Positions 16,712-24,229 of a DNA stretch of 64,000 nucleotides are shown piece by piece; the first letter of the stretch is position 1, and the number at the start of each line of letters is the position of its first letter. This stretch comes from Amycolatopsis benzoatilytica AK 16/65 (lineage in GTDB: Bacteria; Actinomycetota; Actinomycetes; Mycobacteriales; Pseudonocardiaceae): the NCBI RefSeq assembly GCF_000383915.1, contig NZ_KB912942.1, positions 7,072,388 to 7,136,387 on the forward strand, written 5' to 3'. The notes below the pieces were generated by a model. That model was not told the origin of the DNA. It did not search any database and worked only from the letters and a program-made list of their open reading frames with translations. The translations under genes and the position numbers were made by a program.

Positions 16712-18505
16712 TCATGTTCGGCGTTGCGGGGGCTGCGGGTCGTCGCGTCGGCCGTGGATGGCCTCGACGTAGCGCTGGGCCGTGTCGGGGTGCAGGGCGA
16801 ACATCGCGGCCAGATGGAGAGGATCACGGACGCCGATCGCGGTGGCCTCGTCCAGGATTCGGTCCTGCCGCAGTGCGTCGAGGTTGGTCGCTTGGCCGCG
16901 CACGGCGTTGCCGATCCAGGCGCGGCTGACGGGCCGGTCGGTGTGAGCGCTCTGCTGCGTGATGAGCAGGTGGGGGTTGGACGTGTAGGGCCAGCGCTGG
17001 TTGCGGTAGGCGAGGTAGCGCTGGATCGCCTGTGCGGTCAGCTTGTCGAGCGGGCGCGTGTGCGATCCGACGCGCAGACGGCCGTCGGCGACATCGACGT
17101 CGTCCAGCGTGAGCGCCTGGATGTCGACGGCGCCCAGCGCGTGGTGGCCGGCGAGCACGATGATCAGCCAGGCTGCGGGGTTGTGCTCGGTGGCGGCGAG
17201 CCTGGCGAGGGCGGTGTCGGGCAGCCGGGTCGGGATCGCCAGGCGGGATCTGCTTATTGCGGTGCGGGGCAGTCGGCTGGCCGGGTTGTTGAAGATCCTT
17301 TTGTTGGCCTTGAGGTATTTGAACAGCGACCGCAGTGCCGTCACTCGGCTGTGGCCGTCGCCGTCGCTGGGGGCGGGTGCCTGCAGGGCGGTGATGACGT
17401 GGTCGCGGGTGATCTCGCGCAGCGACGTGTGCTGGCTCGACCATTCCCGCAGGACCGGCAGGGTGTGCTGGAGGTAGTTCTTCCAGGTGTACTCGGTTTT
17501 CGGGTGGTTGCGGCTGTCCCCGTCTCGCAAGACACCGGCCCAGGCCAGGACATCGGATCGGATGCTGTCGGGCAAGTCGGCGACGCGCCGCCGCAGCCAC
17601 TCCTGCGACCGGTCCTGGCGGTCGTCGACGAGCATGCCGAGTTCGCCGAGAACTTCCAGCGTCCGGGCGACGTTGCGGTGGTTGCCGGACAACCAGGTGA
17701 TGCTGCTGGCCTGGTAGGCCGGGGTTCCGGCCTCGTGGGTGGCCACGACCGCTTCCAGAGTGTTGGCGACCGAGTCGCGGACGTGATGGGTCCAGCCCTT
17801 GACCTCGGCGAGCCGGTCGGCGGCGACTGTGAGGGCGCTCAGCCAGGCGGCGCGGGACTCGTCGCCCTCCAGGATCGTCAACGGGATCGTGTCGGGCGGC
17901 AGGGCGAACAACTCCTGCTGAACCGACCATGCCCGCAGATTCCGCTCGGCGGGCCGCCGCGCTCGTTCGACGGCAGGCCGATCACTCCGCCTGGTCGTGG
18001 CGGCGCGCAGCCAGAGTTTGCGCTGCGTCTCGGCGAAAAACAGCTGCTGGCCAGCGCACCGGACACCCTTCAGCTGCGAGGGTCCGTATCGGTTGGGACC
18101 GGCCAGGATCCGGGCTTGGTGGCGACAGAGCCGGCAGTAGCCCTCGGCCACCGGGACATCGCGGTCGCAGCCCTGGCAGTGACCGACCGGGTAGGTGCGG
18201 GCGAAGGTCCGGCACGCCTTGCAGGTCGGCGCGTCCAGCGCGCCCCACGCAAGGCAGACGCGGCAGGAACGCGCCTGGGACCGGGGCGGAGTCAGAGCCG
18301 GGTGGCATCGCCGGCACCAACCGGACATCCAGTGCTCGCCGCCGCAGCCCCGGCAGGGCGGGGCCGGTCGTCCGCCGCCGTAGGCGCACTGCCAGCAGCG
18401 GCCGTGGCTGGGTGTCCTCGGCGGGCGGGCGCCGCACCCGCCGCAAACAAGTTCGCCGCGCACCGCAGCCATGAACCGCGCCCCGGGATCCTTGCGGTTG
18501 GTCAT
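16712..18505 (-). CDS. zinc-finger tyrosine-recombinase-like protein
   Basis: 597 residues. The first about 150 carry eight Cys-x2-Cys pairs (VCGGCG, GRCWQCAY, PCRGCG, GWCRRC, SCRVC, PTCKACR, HCQGC, GYCRLCR), enough for four zinc ribbons. The rest resembles a tyrosine-recombinase fold, but the usual active-site sequences are altered: LAGHHALGAVDIQALTLDD lacks the first Arg, and LRQDRILDEA with FALHPDTAQRYVEAIH replace the HxxR and GH..Y boxes. It may be a non-catalytic partner of the integrase that once preceded it. The start overlaps the HTH gene by ATGA. Confidence 0.7.
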   Translation of the reverse strand: MTNRKDPGARFMAAVRGELVCGGCGARPPRTPSHGRCWQCAYGGGRPAPPCRGCGGEHWMSGWCRRCHPALTPPRSQARSCRVCLAWGALDAPTCKACRTFARTYPVGHCQGCDRDVPVAEGYCRLCRHQARILAGPNRYGPSQLKGVRCAGQQLFFAETQRKLWLRAATTRRSDRPAVERARRPAERNLRAWSVQQELFALPPDTIPLTILEGDESRAAWLSALTVAADRLAEVKGWTHHVRDSVANTLEAVVATHEAGTPAYQASSITWLSGNHRNVARTLEVLGELGMLVDDRQDRSQEWLRRRVADLPDSIRSDVLAWAGVLRDGDSRNHPKTEYTWKNYLQHTLPVLREWSSQHTSLREITRDHVITALQAPAPSDGDGHSRVTALRSLFKYLKANKRIFNNPASRLPRTAISRSRLAIPTRLPDTALARLAATEHNPAAWLIIVLAGHHALGAVDIQALTLDDVDVADGRLRVGSHTRPLDKLTAQAIQRYLAYRNQRWPYTSNPHLLITQQSAHTDRPVSRAWIGNAVRGQATNLDALRQDRILDEATAIGVRDPLHLAAMFALHPDTAQRYVEAIHGRRDDPQPPQRRT

Positions 18506-18825
18506 GGCGGCGCTGTGCGCCCGGAGCGGCGCAGCGGCTGTACCGCCGGACGCTCGCCGGCCACCGCCGCGGTCGGGGTGTCCTCGGCGGCCGGTGGGGC
18601 CGCGACCTTGCCGGGCTCGCGGAGCAGCAGTTCCTCCGGCCCGCAGCCCAGCACCGCGCAGATGACGTCCAGGTCGTCAAGGCGGATCGAGGTCGGCTGC
18701 CCGGACCACAGGTTCGACATCTTCCCGACGCTGATCTCCAGGCCGTGGTCGGCCAGCAGGCGGCGCATGTCGCTGGCCTTCCAGATCTCCCGCCGGGCCG
18801 CGGCCATCCGCAGATCCCACTTCAC
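18502..18825 (-). CDS. XRE-type HTH regulator of the zinc-finger recombinase element
   Basis: 107 residues from GTG 18825, chosen because the product then begins MKWDLRMAAARREIWKAS, a start I recognise from similar actinobacterial regulators. The HTH covers SDMRRLLADHGLEISVGKMS through IRLDDLDVICAVLGCGPEELL. The C-terminal 35 residues are Ala/Pro/Arg-rich and likely disordered. It overlaps the truncated integrase upstream and the zinc-finger recombinase downstream by 4 nt each, so it belongs to that operon and probably controls it. Confidence 0.75.
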   Translation of the reverse strand: MKWDLRMAAARREIWKASDMRRLLADHGLEISVGKMSNLWSGQPTSIRLDDLDVICAVLGCGPEELLLREPGKVAAPPAAEDTPTAAVAGERPAVQPLRRSGRTAPP

Positions 18826-19050
18826 GACCCCACCCCGCTCAGCCTCGCTGCCGACCTGTCGGCCGCCCTCGACCAGGAGTCCTCGACATGCGTGCCGTGC
18901 ACATGGATGTAGCCCATCGTGGTCGCGATCCACTCGTGGCCCAGAAGCTCTTGTATAGCAACGATGTCCACCCCGTTCCGGTACAGCGACGACGCGCAGT
19001 GATGCCGCAGCACGTGCGGGCTCAGCCGCCCAACCCAGGACGGCAGATGC
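18822..19050 (-). pseudogene. tyrosine integrase, C-terminal fragment
   Basis: About 75 residues retain HxxR (SPHVLRHHCASSLY), LLGHEWIATTMGYIHVH with the catalytic His and Tyr, and a helical tail. The catalytic domain before this and the whole N-terminus are missing: upstream sequence switches at about 19040-19066 to the C-terminal end of the PP-loop gene on the other strand. It was presumably the first gene of an integrase, regulator and zinc-finger recombinase operon. Confidence 0.75.
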
Positions 19051-19315
19051 TGTTGGACCGCCGGCGGTCGAGTTCGATTGCGCCATCCGGGACGGCTATC
19101 CGCACGCCACCCGGCAGGGCCAGGAATTGCGCGGGCAGTACTTCCTGCACCGGTCTTGTCAGCCGCTCGACGAAGTCGACCTTGACCCGCCCGCTCCCGG
19201 AAAGCGCCACCTGCGGCTGGTCTCCACCAAAGCGGTGGAGGACGACGATCCCGACGGCTGCTCGCCGTGGTCGTGCCGGTCCGGCGACCCAGTCCCCGCG
19301 GAGCGTGCGGCATGA
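19051..19315 (+). pseudogene. PP-loop PAPS-reductase-like protein, C-terminal part
   Basis: About 88 residues beginning near AVEFDCAIRDG and running through LRGQYFLHRSCQPLDEVDL to DDPDGCSPWSCRSG, the typical C-terminal segment of this PP-loop family including its final cysteine pair. The codons between the N-terminal part (ending 16630) and here are lost, not just displaced, so the gene is not repairable by simple excision. The TGA (19313-19315) overlaps the ATG of the transporter gene, which shows it belonged to the same translationally coupled operon. Confidence 0.7.
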
Positions 19316-19860
19316 CTGGGCTGCCACGGTCGCCCGTGACGGCAGGGCACGGGCTCCTCTGGTCGGGTCTGGCGGTGTCGGTCGCCTACGTCGGCTCAGT
19401 GGTGATGGCGAACTGGGCCTCCACCCACTGGGCGGCGCTGCTCGTCGGCTCGCTGATCGTGCCCGCCGGCACGCTGTGGGCCGGGGTGACGCTGACGCTG
19501 CGAGACCTGCTGCACGAAGCCCTGGGCACGTCGGGCGTGATCGCCGCGATCGTGCTTGGTGCGTGGCTGTCCTGGTCGCTGGCCTCACCGCAGATCGCTG
19601 TCGCGAGTGTCGTCGCGTTCTCCGTGTCCGAGTGCGTCGACTCGGTCATCTATGGCCGAATTCGGGTCCGGTCGCGGCTGGGCGCGGTCGTCGGCTCGAA
19701 CGTCGCCGGGCTGGTGTGCGACAGCGTGCTGTTTGTGCCGCTGGCGTTCGGGTCCTTCGCCGCAGTGCCCGGTCAGATCCTCGGCAAGACGGTCGCGACC
19801 GTGCTCACCGTCGCGGCATTGCTGCTGGCGAAGACCGCTCGGCGGGCGGTGTCGCGATGA
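19312..19860 (+). CDS. VUT-family (YhhQ-like) deazapurine/queuosine precursor transporter
   Basis: 182 residues from ATG 19312 (ATGA overlap). Five or six membrane segments span almost the whole chain. Conserved family sequences include TLWAGVTLTLRDLLHEALG, VSECVDSVIYGRIR and SNVAGLVCDSVLFVPLAFG. YhhQ/QPT proteins import preQ0, preQ1 or queuine for 7-deazaguanine salvage. It sits directly before the DpdA-family gene with a 4-nt overlap, which makes import of the deazaguanine used by DpdA the natural proposal. The length is a little short for the family but nothing essential appears to be missing. Confidence 0.8.
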   Translation: MTGLPRSPVTAGHGLLWSGLAVSVAYVGSVVMANWASTHWAALLVGSLIVPAGTLWAGVTLTLRDLLHEALGTSGVIAAIVLGAWLSWSLASPQIAVASVVAFSVSECVDSVIYGRIRVRSRLGAVVGSNVAGLVCDSVLFVPLAFGSFAAVPGQILGKTVATVLTVAALLLAKTARRAVSR

Positions 19861-20753
19861 GGTTCTTCCTTGGCACCCATCAGCCGTCCTGGCTCGCCCG
19901 CGATCTCGGTGTCCCGCTGTTAGTCTCCCACCGCAGGCTGGCTGACCGGCGCAGCCTGCCGCGCGCGACCGGGCCGTGGGCGTGCGACTCAGGCGGCTTC
20001 ACGGAGTTGTCGATGCACGGCCGGTGGCGCATCGACGAACGTGGCTATGTCGCGGCGCTTCGCCGCTACGTCACCGAGATCAGCAATCTCGTGTGGGCCG
20101 CGCCAATGGACCACATGACGGAGAGCCATGTCTTGGCACGCACCGGTGCGACGGTGCGCGTCCACCAGCATCGCACCGTCGCCAACTATCTGCGGCTGCG
20201 CGATCTCGCGCCCGAGCTGCCGATCATCCCCGTGCTGCAAGGCCAGTCCATTGCGGACTACAACCGGTGCGCGGATCTCTACGAACGACATGGCGTCGAT
20301 CTCGCCGCGCTGCCGTTGGTCGGGGTGGGCAGTGTGTGTCGTCGTCAGCACACCGCGGAAGTCGAGCAGATCATGCGGTCGCTGTCGGCTCGTGGGTACC
20401 GCTTGCACGCTTTCGGGGCGAAGGTGCTCGGGCTGGGGCGCTATGCCGACGCGATCTCCAGCAGCGACTCGGCATCGTGGAGTTTCCGGGGCAGGTTTGT
20501 GCCCGGCTGCACGCCCAGCCACCGCAGCGAATCCAACTGCCTGCGCTTCGCGCTGGCTTGGCATTCCCGGCTTCTGACCTCCTTGCGCGCCGATGAAGCC
20601 GCCCACCGGCCCGACCGCGGGCCGACTTCCGCGCGCGGCAAGGGACTACGAGCACGCGGCCAGAGGACCAGACACACCCGGCCTGGCTCGCCGCGCCCGC
20701 GCCAGGCCGGAGGCCAGACGGCCGCTCGCGCGCAGAACTCGCGCGCCTCATAG
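19857..20753 (+). CDS. dpdA: DpdA-family deazaguanine DNA transglycosylase
   Basis: 298 residues from ATG 19857. The family is related to tRNA-guanine transglycosylase and exchanges guanine in DNA for a 7-deazaguanine such as preQ0. Signature sequences: MRFFLGTHQPSWL at the start, WACDSGGFTEL with the putative catalytic Asp44, PVLQG, LPLVGVGSVCRRQ, LHAFGAKVLGL, and SSDSASWSF with Asp204 in the position of the nucleophile. The core ends near residue 245; the last 50 residues are basic and look disordered. It closes the ATGA-coupled operon. The precursor could come through the adjacent transporter. Deazaguanine in DNA protects phages and islands from restriction, which would help a conjugating element. 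Confidence 0.8.
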   Translation: MRFFLGTHQPSWLARDLGVPLLVSHRRLADRRSLPRATGPWACDSGGFTELSMHGRWRIDERGYVAALRRYVTEISNLVWAAPMDHMTESHVLARTGATVRVHQHRTVANYLRLRDLAPELPIIPVLQGQSIADYNRCADLYERHGVDLAALPLVGVGSVCRRQHTAEVEQIMRSLSARGYRLHAFGAKVLGLGRYADAISSSDSASWSFRGRFVPGCTPSHRSESNCLRFALAWHSRLLTSLRADEAAHRPDRGPTSARGKGLRARGQRTRHTRPGSPRPRQAGGQTAARAQNSRAS

Positions 20754-20778
20754 CCCTTCACGGAACTGGAGAACCGCC

Positions 20779-21519
20779 ATGCCTTCGAACACCACCACGC
20801 AGGACGAGTCCGGCGACCGCGTTCCGCGTTGGGCTGCGACCGCCGGCCGCCAGACCTTCGGGCAACGCCTCACAGCGATGGGTGCCCGGCTGTTCGGTTC
20901 GGTGACAGATTCGGACACAGGTGAGGCCACGCCGTCGTGGCACGTCCGGCAGCACGTCTTGCGCGACTACCACGCCACGAATCTCGCAGCGGCCCGCAGC
21001 GTGTCTGAGGAATTGGTGCGTGCCGGTTTCAACACCGGAGACGTGCCCTACGGCTATCGCGCCCGCCGGGTCCGGGTCACTCCGACGGGCCGACGACCGC
21101 GCTGGCGCACCCGGTTGCTGATCGAACCGGTCGAAGCATCCACGGTGCGGATGATCTTCGTGTGGAGGGGCGAGGATCACTTGTCCACCACGGAGATCCG
21201 TCGCCGACTCGCCGCGTCCCGCTACCCCGCGCCGTTGGACCCCGAGACGGGCGAGCCCGGCGTATGGACGGCGGCGATTGTGCGGGCGATCCTGCGCAAC
21301 CCGAAGTACCTCGGCCGCCAGGTCTGGGGACGCACCCACCGCGGTAAGCCGACTCCACGAGCTGACTGGGTCTGGTCGGAGGTGTGGGTGCATCCGCCTC
21401 TGGTGACCGCTGAGGAGTTCACTGCCGCCGACCGGCGCTGGTGGGGTGTCCCGGCCTCGGTCAGGACCGACACCTTCTCCGGGAATGCGCTGCCGTCCGA
21501 CCAACGGCGGGCCGCGTGA
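20779..21519 (+). CDS. recombinase-domain protein without a resolvase catalytic domain
   Basis: 246 residues from ATG 20779 with GGAG upstream. Residues about 60-240 match the recombinase domain of large serine recombinases: GDVPYGYRARRVRV, EASTVRMIFVWRGEDHLSTTEI, VWTAAIVRAILRNPKYLGRQVW, and HPPLVTAEEFTAADRRW. The resolvase domain with the active serine is absent; only a short helix resembling the end of the linker precedes it. It cannot recombine DNA alone. It could modulate or compete with the full integrase at 22370, or be the residue of an older one. It lies 25 nt after dpdA and overlaps the next start by 1 nt (TGATG). Confidence 0.7.
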   Translation: MPSNTTTQDESGDRVPRWAATAGRQTFGQRLTAMGARLFGSVTDSDTGEATPSWHVRQHVLRDYHATNLAAARSVSEELVRAGFNTGDVPYGYRARRVRVTPTGRRPRWRTRLLIEPVEASTVRMIFVWRGEDHLSTTEIRRRLAASRYPAPLDPETGEPGVWTAAIVRAILRNPKYLGRQVWGRTHRGKPTPRADWVWSEVWVHPPLVTAEEFTAADRRWWGVPASVRTDTFSGNALPSDQRRAA

Positions 21520-21806
21520 TGGCCACGAACCACTACCCGGACGGGCTGACGATCGAAGCTATTACCGCATTGCAGCGGGAAGTCAACGATGAACTCCGGC
21601 GGGAGGGCTATCCCGTTCAGCCAGAACAGCCAGCCTTCGTGGCGGTACGCCCAACCTCGGCCCGCAGGTTCCAGGCTGACCACTCGTCACCACGAACCAA
21701 CGGCTCGCCAACGCGGTCGCTGCCGCCCGGAGATGGCCCCGCCCGGAGTTTCCGCGGTCAGGCGGACAACGAGGGCGCTCTGCCGTCCAGTTCCGCAGCG
21801 GGGTGA
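21519..21806 (+). CDS. small ICE protein, paralogue of the protein at 3605
   Basis: 95 residues from ATG 21519, which overlaps the previous stop by one base. The first 33 residues (HYPDGLTIEAITALQREV then NDELRREGYP) match the N-terminus of the protein encoded at 3605-3829 on the other strand. The remainder is Pro/Ser/Arg-rich and unrelated. Function unknown. The shared N-terminal module looks like a short helical protein-protein or DNA-contact element. Confidence 0.65.
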   Translation: MATNHYPDGLTIEAITALQREVNDELRREGYPVQPEQPAFVAVRPTSARRFQADHSSPRTNGSPTRSLPPGDGPARSFRGQADNEGALPSSSAAG

Positions 21807-21809
21807 ACT

Positions 21810-21995
21810 ATGGCTCCGCAGAGAAAGAAAAGGCAGAGGAACCGCCGCGTCGCCAATAGCCAAGGCGTTGCGATCCGAGGAATTCGCCACGATCCACCCG
21901 ATATTCGCAAGCTTGCAAAAGTCATCGTCAGTCTCGCAACAGCAGCAGCACAAGACGAAGATTCGTCTGAAATCAGCCACCCAGAAGCGGCGTAA
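21810..21995 (+). CDS. small basic ICE protein, unknown function
   Basis: 61 residues starting 3 nt after the previous stop. A basic N-terminus (QRKKRQRNRRVA) precedes IRGIRHDPPDIRKLAKVIVSLA, a helix-prone segment I have seen in small proteins of other actinobacterial integrative elements, and a short acidic end. Too short for further assignment. Its position among integrase-linked genes is the main support. Local base composition here (21.8-22.05 kb) is lower in GC than the surroundings. Confidence 0.5.
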   Translation: MAPQRKKRQRNRRVANSQGVAIRGIRHDPPDIRKLAKVIVSLATAAAQDEDSSEISHPEAA

Positions 21996-22112
21996 AGAAT
22001 CGCGGCATATCGAGGTAATATTCTGAATTGAACAAAAGGAGATGCCGACTTTCAGAGCGGCAGGCCATTTGTGGCGATCTCCCATTCCGGACTAGACGAG
22101 AAGAGTGTGGGA

Positions 22113-22373
22113 ATGACCGGCGCGAACGCAGAACCTTCCGACAACTCGTGTAAGGGTGTTTTCCCCGCAGCGCTACCGGCGGCCTCGACCGCAGTGGAGC
22201 CGCCGCTTCGGGTCGTCACCTATCGGCGCGTGGCATCAGAGGCCCCGGCCACGGCCGCCTCCCTGGAGGCGCAGCGCGCGGCGTGCCAACGCTTTGTCGA
22301 ACAGCTCGGCCTGCACCTCGTTGACGTGTTCATCGAGCCCGAGCACGTGGCGACCGAGACGAGTGCGCGATGA
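22113..22373 (+). CDS. truncated resolvase-like domain with Ser replaced by Ala
   Basis: 86 residues from ATG 22113 (a longer GTG start at 22071 is possible). The second half, LRVVTYRRVASEAPATAAS then LEAQRAACQRFVEQLG and FIEPEH, follows the first strand and helix of a serine-recombinase catalytic domain. Where the integrase next door has IYLRVSSAG with the nucleophilic Ser, this has TYRRVASEA with Ala41, so it should be inactive. The stop overlaps the integrase start by ATGA (22370-22373). It may act as a regulatory subunit, or be a duplication remnant. Confidence 0.6.
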   Translation: MTGANAEPSDNSCKGVFPAALPAASTAVEPPLRVVTYRRVASEAPATAASLEAQRAACQRFVEQLGLHLVDVFIEPEHVATETSAR

Positions 22374-24229
22374 CCAGCGCGTACGACGATCTCGTCGACG
22401 AACTGCTGGGGGATGACGAGCTGCTGGCGGAGGGCGCTCTTCCGGTTGTCCTATCGACAGTCGCTGAGGCAGTGGAGCCGGGAAGTCGAGCAGTGATCTA
22501 TCTGCGGGTGTCATCGGCTGGCCAGGTCAAGAACGACTACGACCCGGAAGGCATCTCGATACCCGCCCAGCGCGTCAAGTGCCAGCGCAAGGCCGAGCAA
22601 CTTGGCTTGACGATCATTGGCGAATACGTCGAGCCGGGTCGCACGGCGACCGAGATGTCGAAGCGAGTCGAGTTCCAGCGGATGCTCACGCGAGTACGCA
22701 ACGCTGGTGACGTCGACTACATCATCGTTTATAAGCTGTCCCGGATGGCGCGCAACCGGCTCGACGACGCCATCGTCATGGCTGATCTCCGCAAACGCGG
22801 CGTCACCCTCGTCTCGGCCACCGAGTCGATCGACGACTCACCCGTCGGTCAGCTCATGCACGGCATCCTGGCCACCTTCAACGAGTACCAGTCGCGGGAG
22901 TCCGGCGCGGACATCGCGTACAAGATGAAGCAGAAAGCCAAGAATGGCGGAACGATCGGCCGCGCGCCGCTGGGCTACCTCAACGTTCGCGACCGGTTCG
23001 ACGGCCGCGAGATTCGCACCATCGGCGTCGACCCCGAGCGTGCGCCCTTTGTCCAGCTTGCCTTCGAGCTCTACGTCACCGGCGACTACTCGTTGGAAGA
23101 CCTGTCCGACGAGCTCTACGATCGCGGCCTGCGCACCCGGCCCACCGGTCGCCATCCCGCCAAGCAGGTGTCGATCAACAAGCTCTCCATGATGCTGCGG
23201 GACCGCTACTACCTCGGGTATGTGGAGGTCGACGGCGAGGAGGTCCAAGGCCGGCACGAGCCGCTCATCGACGATGACCTCTTCGATCGCGTCCAGGATC
23301 TCCTCGAATCCCGCTCGACGGCAGGAGAACGCCGCCGCGAGCACCCCCACTACCTCAAGGGCTCGCTGTTCTGCGGACGCTGCAAGCGAGCTGGCATCAC
23401 CCAGCGGCTGATCGTCCAGCACACCGTCAACTCACGAGGCAGCGAATACACCTACTTCTTCTGCCGCAACAAGCAGAACGGCAGCTGCGAAGGCCCGCAC
23501 ATCAACGTCGCCCTCATTGAAGACGCGGTGGAAAACCACTACGCGACGATCCGCTTCAGCGCGCAGTTCGTCGCCACCGTCCGCGCCGAGGTCGCCCGCG
23601 CCATCGACGAGCAGGAAGCCTCCGAGCGACTGCTCCACAAGCAACTCACCACCGAGTTGAAGGCGCTGGACACCCGCGAAGAGAACCTCATCGAGCTGGC
23701 GGCGGACTCCACCATCGGGCAGGAGAAGATCAAAACCAAGCTTCGCGAGATCGCGCGCCAGCGACGACGCCTGACCGAACGCCTCACCACCACGACCGAG
23801 AACCTCTCCGACAGTGCTCGGCTCATCGAAGCCGCGCTCACCTTGCTGGAGAACCCCCAAGAGCTCTACCGCCGCTGCGACGAACAGCAACGCCGCATGC
23901 TCAACCAAGCGATCTTCCACAGCATCTACGTCGATGACGACCAGATCGCCGACCACAGCCTCCGGGAGCCCTTCGCACACCTGCACGCCGTCCAGAGCGA
24001 CTGGCAGACCACCGACGTGACTCTGCCGGAACCACGAACCGACACCCGGCCCCGAAATGCCAAAAGGGCCGCCTCCCGAAAGGGAGGCGGCCCCGTGGCT
24101 ACCAACGGTGTCCAGGTCCTACTACGTGGCGTTGTTTCGGTGCCGTGTTCTAGTAAGACCCCTAGGGTGGACCTGAGGGGAATCGAACCCCTGACCCCCG
24201 CCTTGCAAAGGCGGTGCTCTACCAATTGA
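22370..24229 (+). CDS. int: large serine recombinase (ICE integrase)
   Basis: 619 residues. The resolvase domain begins at about residue 40, with catalytic Ser48 in IYLRVSSAGQ and the conserved KLSRMARNRLD segment. The recombinase domain runs through APLGYLNVRD and LRDRYYLGYV. A zinc ribbon follows (FCGRCKRAG ... FFCRNKQNGSC), then a long coiled-coil segment (about 400-500). It would integrate and excise the element. The last about 60 residues are odd: they are encoded by a terminator hairpin and by antisense tRNA-Ala (ending GIEPLTPALQRRCSTN). The native C-terminus therefore probably differs, or is completed by chromosomal sequence only when integrated. Confidence 0.9.
   Translation: MTSAYDDLVDELLGDDELLAEGALPVVLSTVAEAVEPGSRAVIYLRVSSAGQVKNDYDPEGISIPAQRVKCQRKAEQLGLTIIGEYVEPGRTATEMSKRVEFQRMLTRVRNAGDVDYIIVYKLSRMARNRLDDAIVMADLRKRGVTLVSATESIDDSPVGQLMHGILATFNEYQSRESGADIAYKMKQKAKNGGTIGRAPLGYLNVRDRFDGREIRTIGVDPERAPFVQLAFELYVTGDYSLEDLSDELYDRGLRTRPTGRHPAKQVSINKLSMMLRDRYYLGYVEVDGEEVQGRHEPLIDDDLFDRVQDLLESRSTAGERRREHPHYLKGSLFCGRCKRAGITQRLIVQHTVNSRGSEYTYFFCRNKQNGSCEGPHINVALIEDAVENHYATIRFSAQFVATVRAEVARAIDEQEASERLLHKQLTTELKALDTREENLIELAADSTIGQEKIKTKLREIARQRRRLTERLTTTTENLSDSARLIEAALTLLENPQELYRRCDEQQRRMLNQAIFHSIYVDDDQIADHSLREPFAHLHAVQSDWQTTDVTLPEPRTDTRPRNAKRAASRKGGGPVATNGVQVLLRGVVSVPCSSKTPRVDLRGIEPLTPALQRRCSTN
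24062..24093 (-). terminator. intrinsic terminator downstream of tRNA-Ala
   Basis: A perfect 12-bp stem (GGGCCGCCTCCC, loop GAAA, GGGAGGCGGCCC) followed on the minus strand by TTTT. It is oriented to end tRNA-Ala transcription. It lies inside the integrase reading frame. Confidence 0.85.

Larger units (their letters stand above)
16631..19050 (-). mobile_element. zinc-finger recombinase element, truncated at its right end
   Basis: Interrupts the PP-loop gene. Carries, on the minus strand, the C-terminal end of a tyrosine integrase, an HTH regulator and a zinc-finger recombinase, each overlapping the next by 4 nt. The right edge is a deletion: most of the first integrase and the middle of the PP-loop gene are both missing, so the junction at about 19040-19066 probably arose by deletion after insertion. 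The left boundary is estimated from loss of PP-loop homology. Confidence 0.65.
1..24167. mobile_element. integrated conjugative element (ICE), left end outside the window
   Basis: The stretch combines a type IV secretion operon (virB4 remnant, PrgI-like, VirB6/TrbL-like, pilin), DNA-modification cargo, and a large serine integrase that abuts tRNA-Ala at its 3' end. That layout is typical of an actinobacterial ICE inserted next to a tRNA gene. The right boundary is uncertain: the integrase frame runs on to 24229, while the tRNA terminator hairpin sits at 24062-24093, so the att core could lie anywhere from about 24030 to 24190. VirD4/coupling protein, relaxase and the opposite att site must lie to the left of position 1. 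Three secondary insertions (IS21-type, a two-recombinase transposon and a zinc-finger-recombinase element) have hit it, so it may no longer be able to transfer itself. Confidence 0.8.

Noticed and set aside
16043..18958. A 971-codon plus-strand open frame after the C5 methyltransferase
   Set aside because: It covers the PP-loop fragment and then runs antisense to the zinc-finger recombinase; only the first part of it is real.
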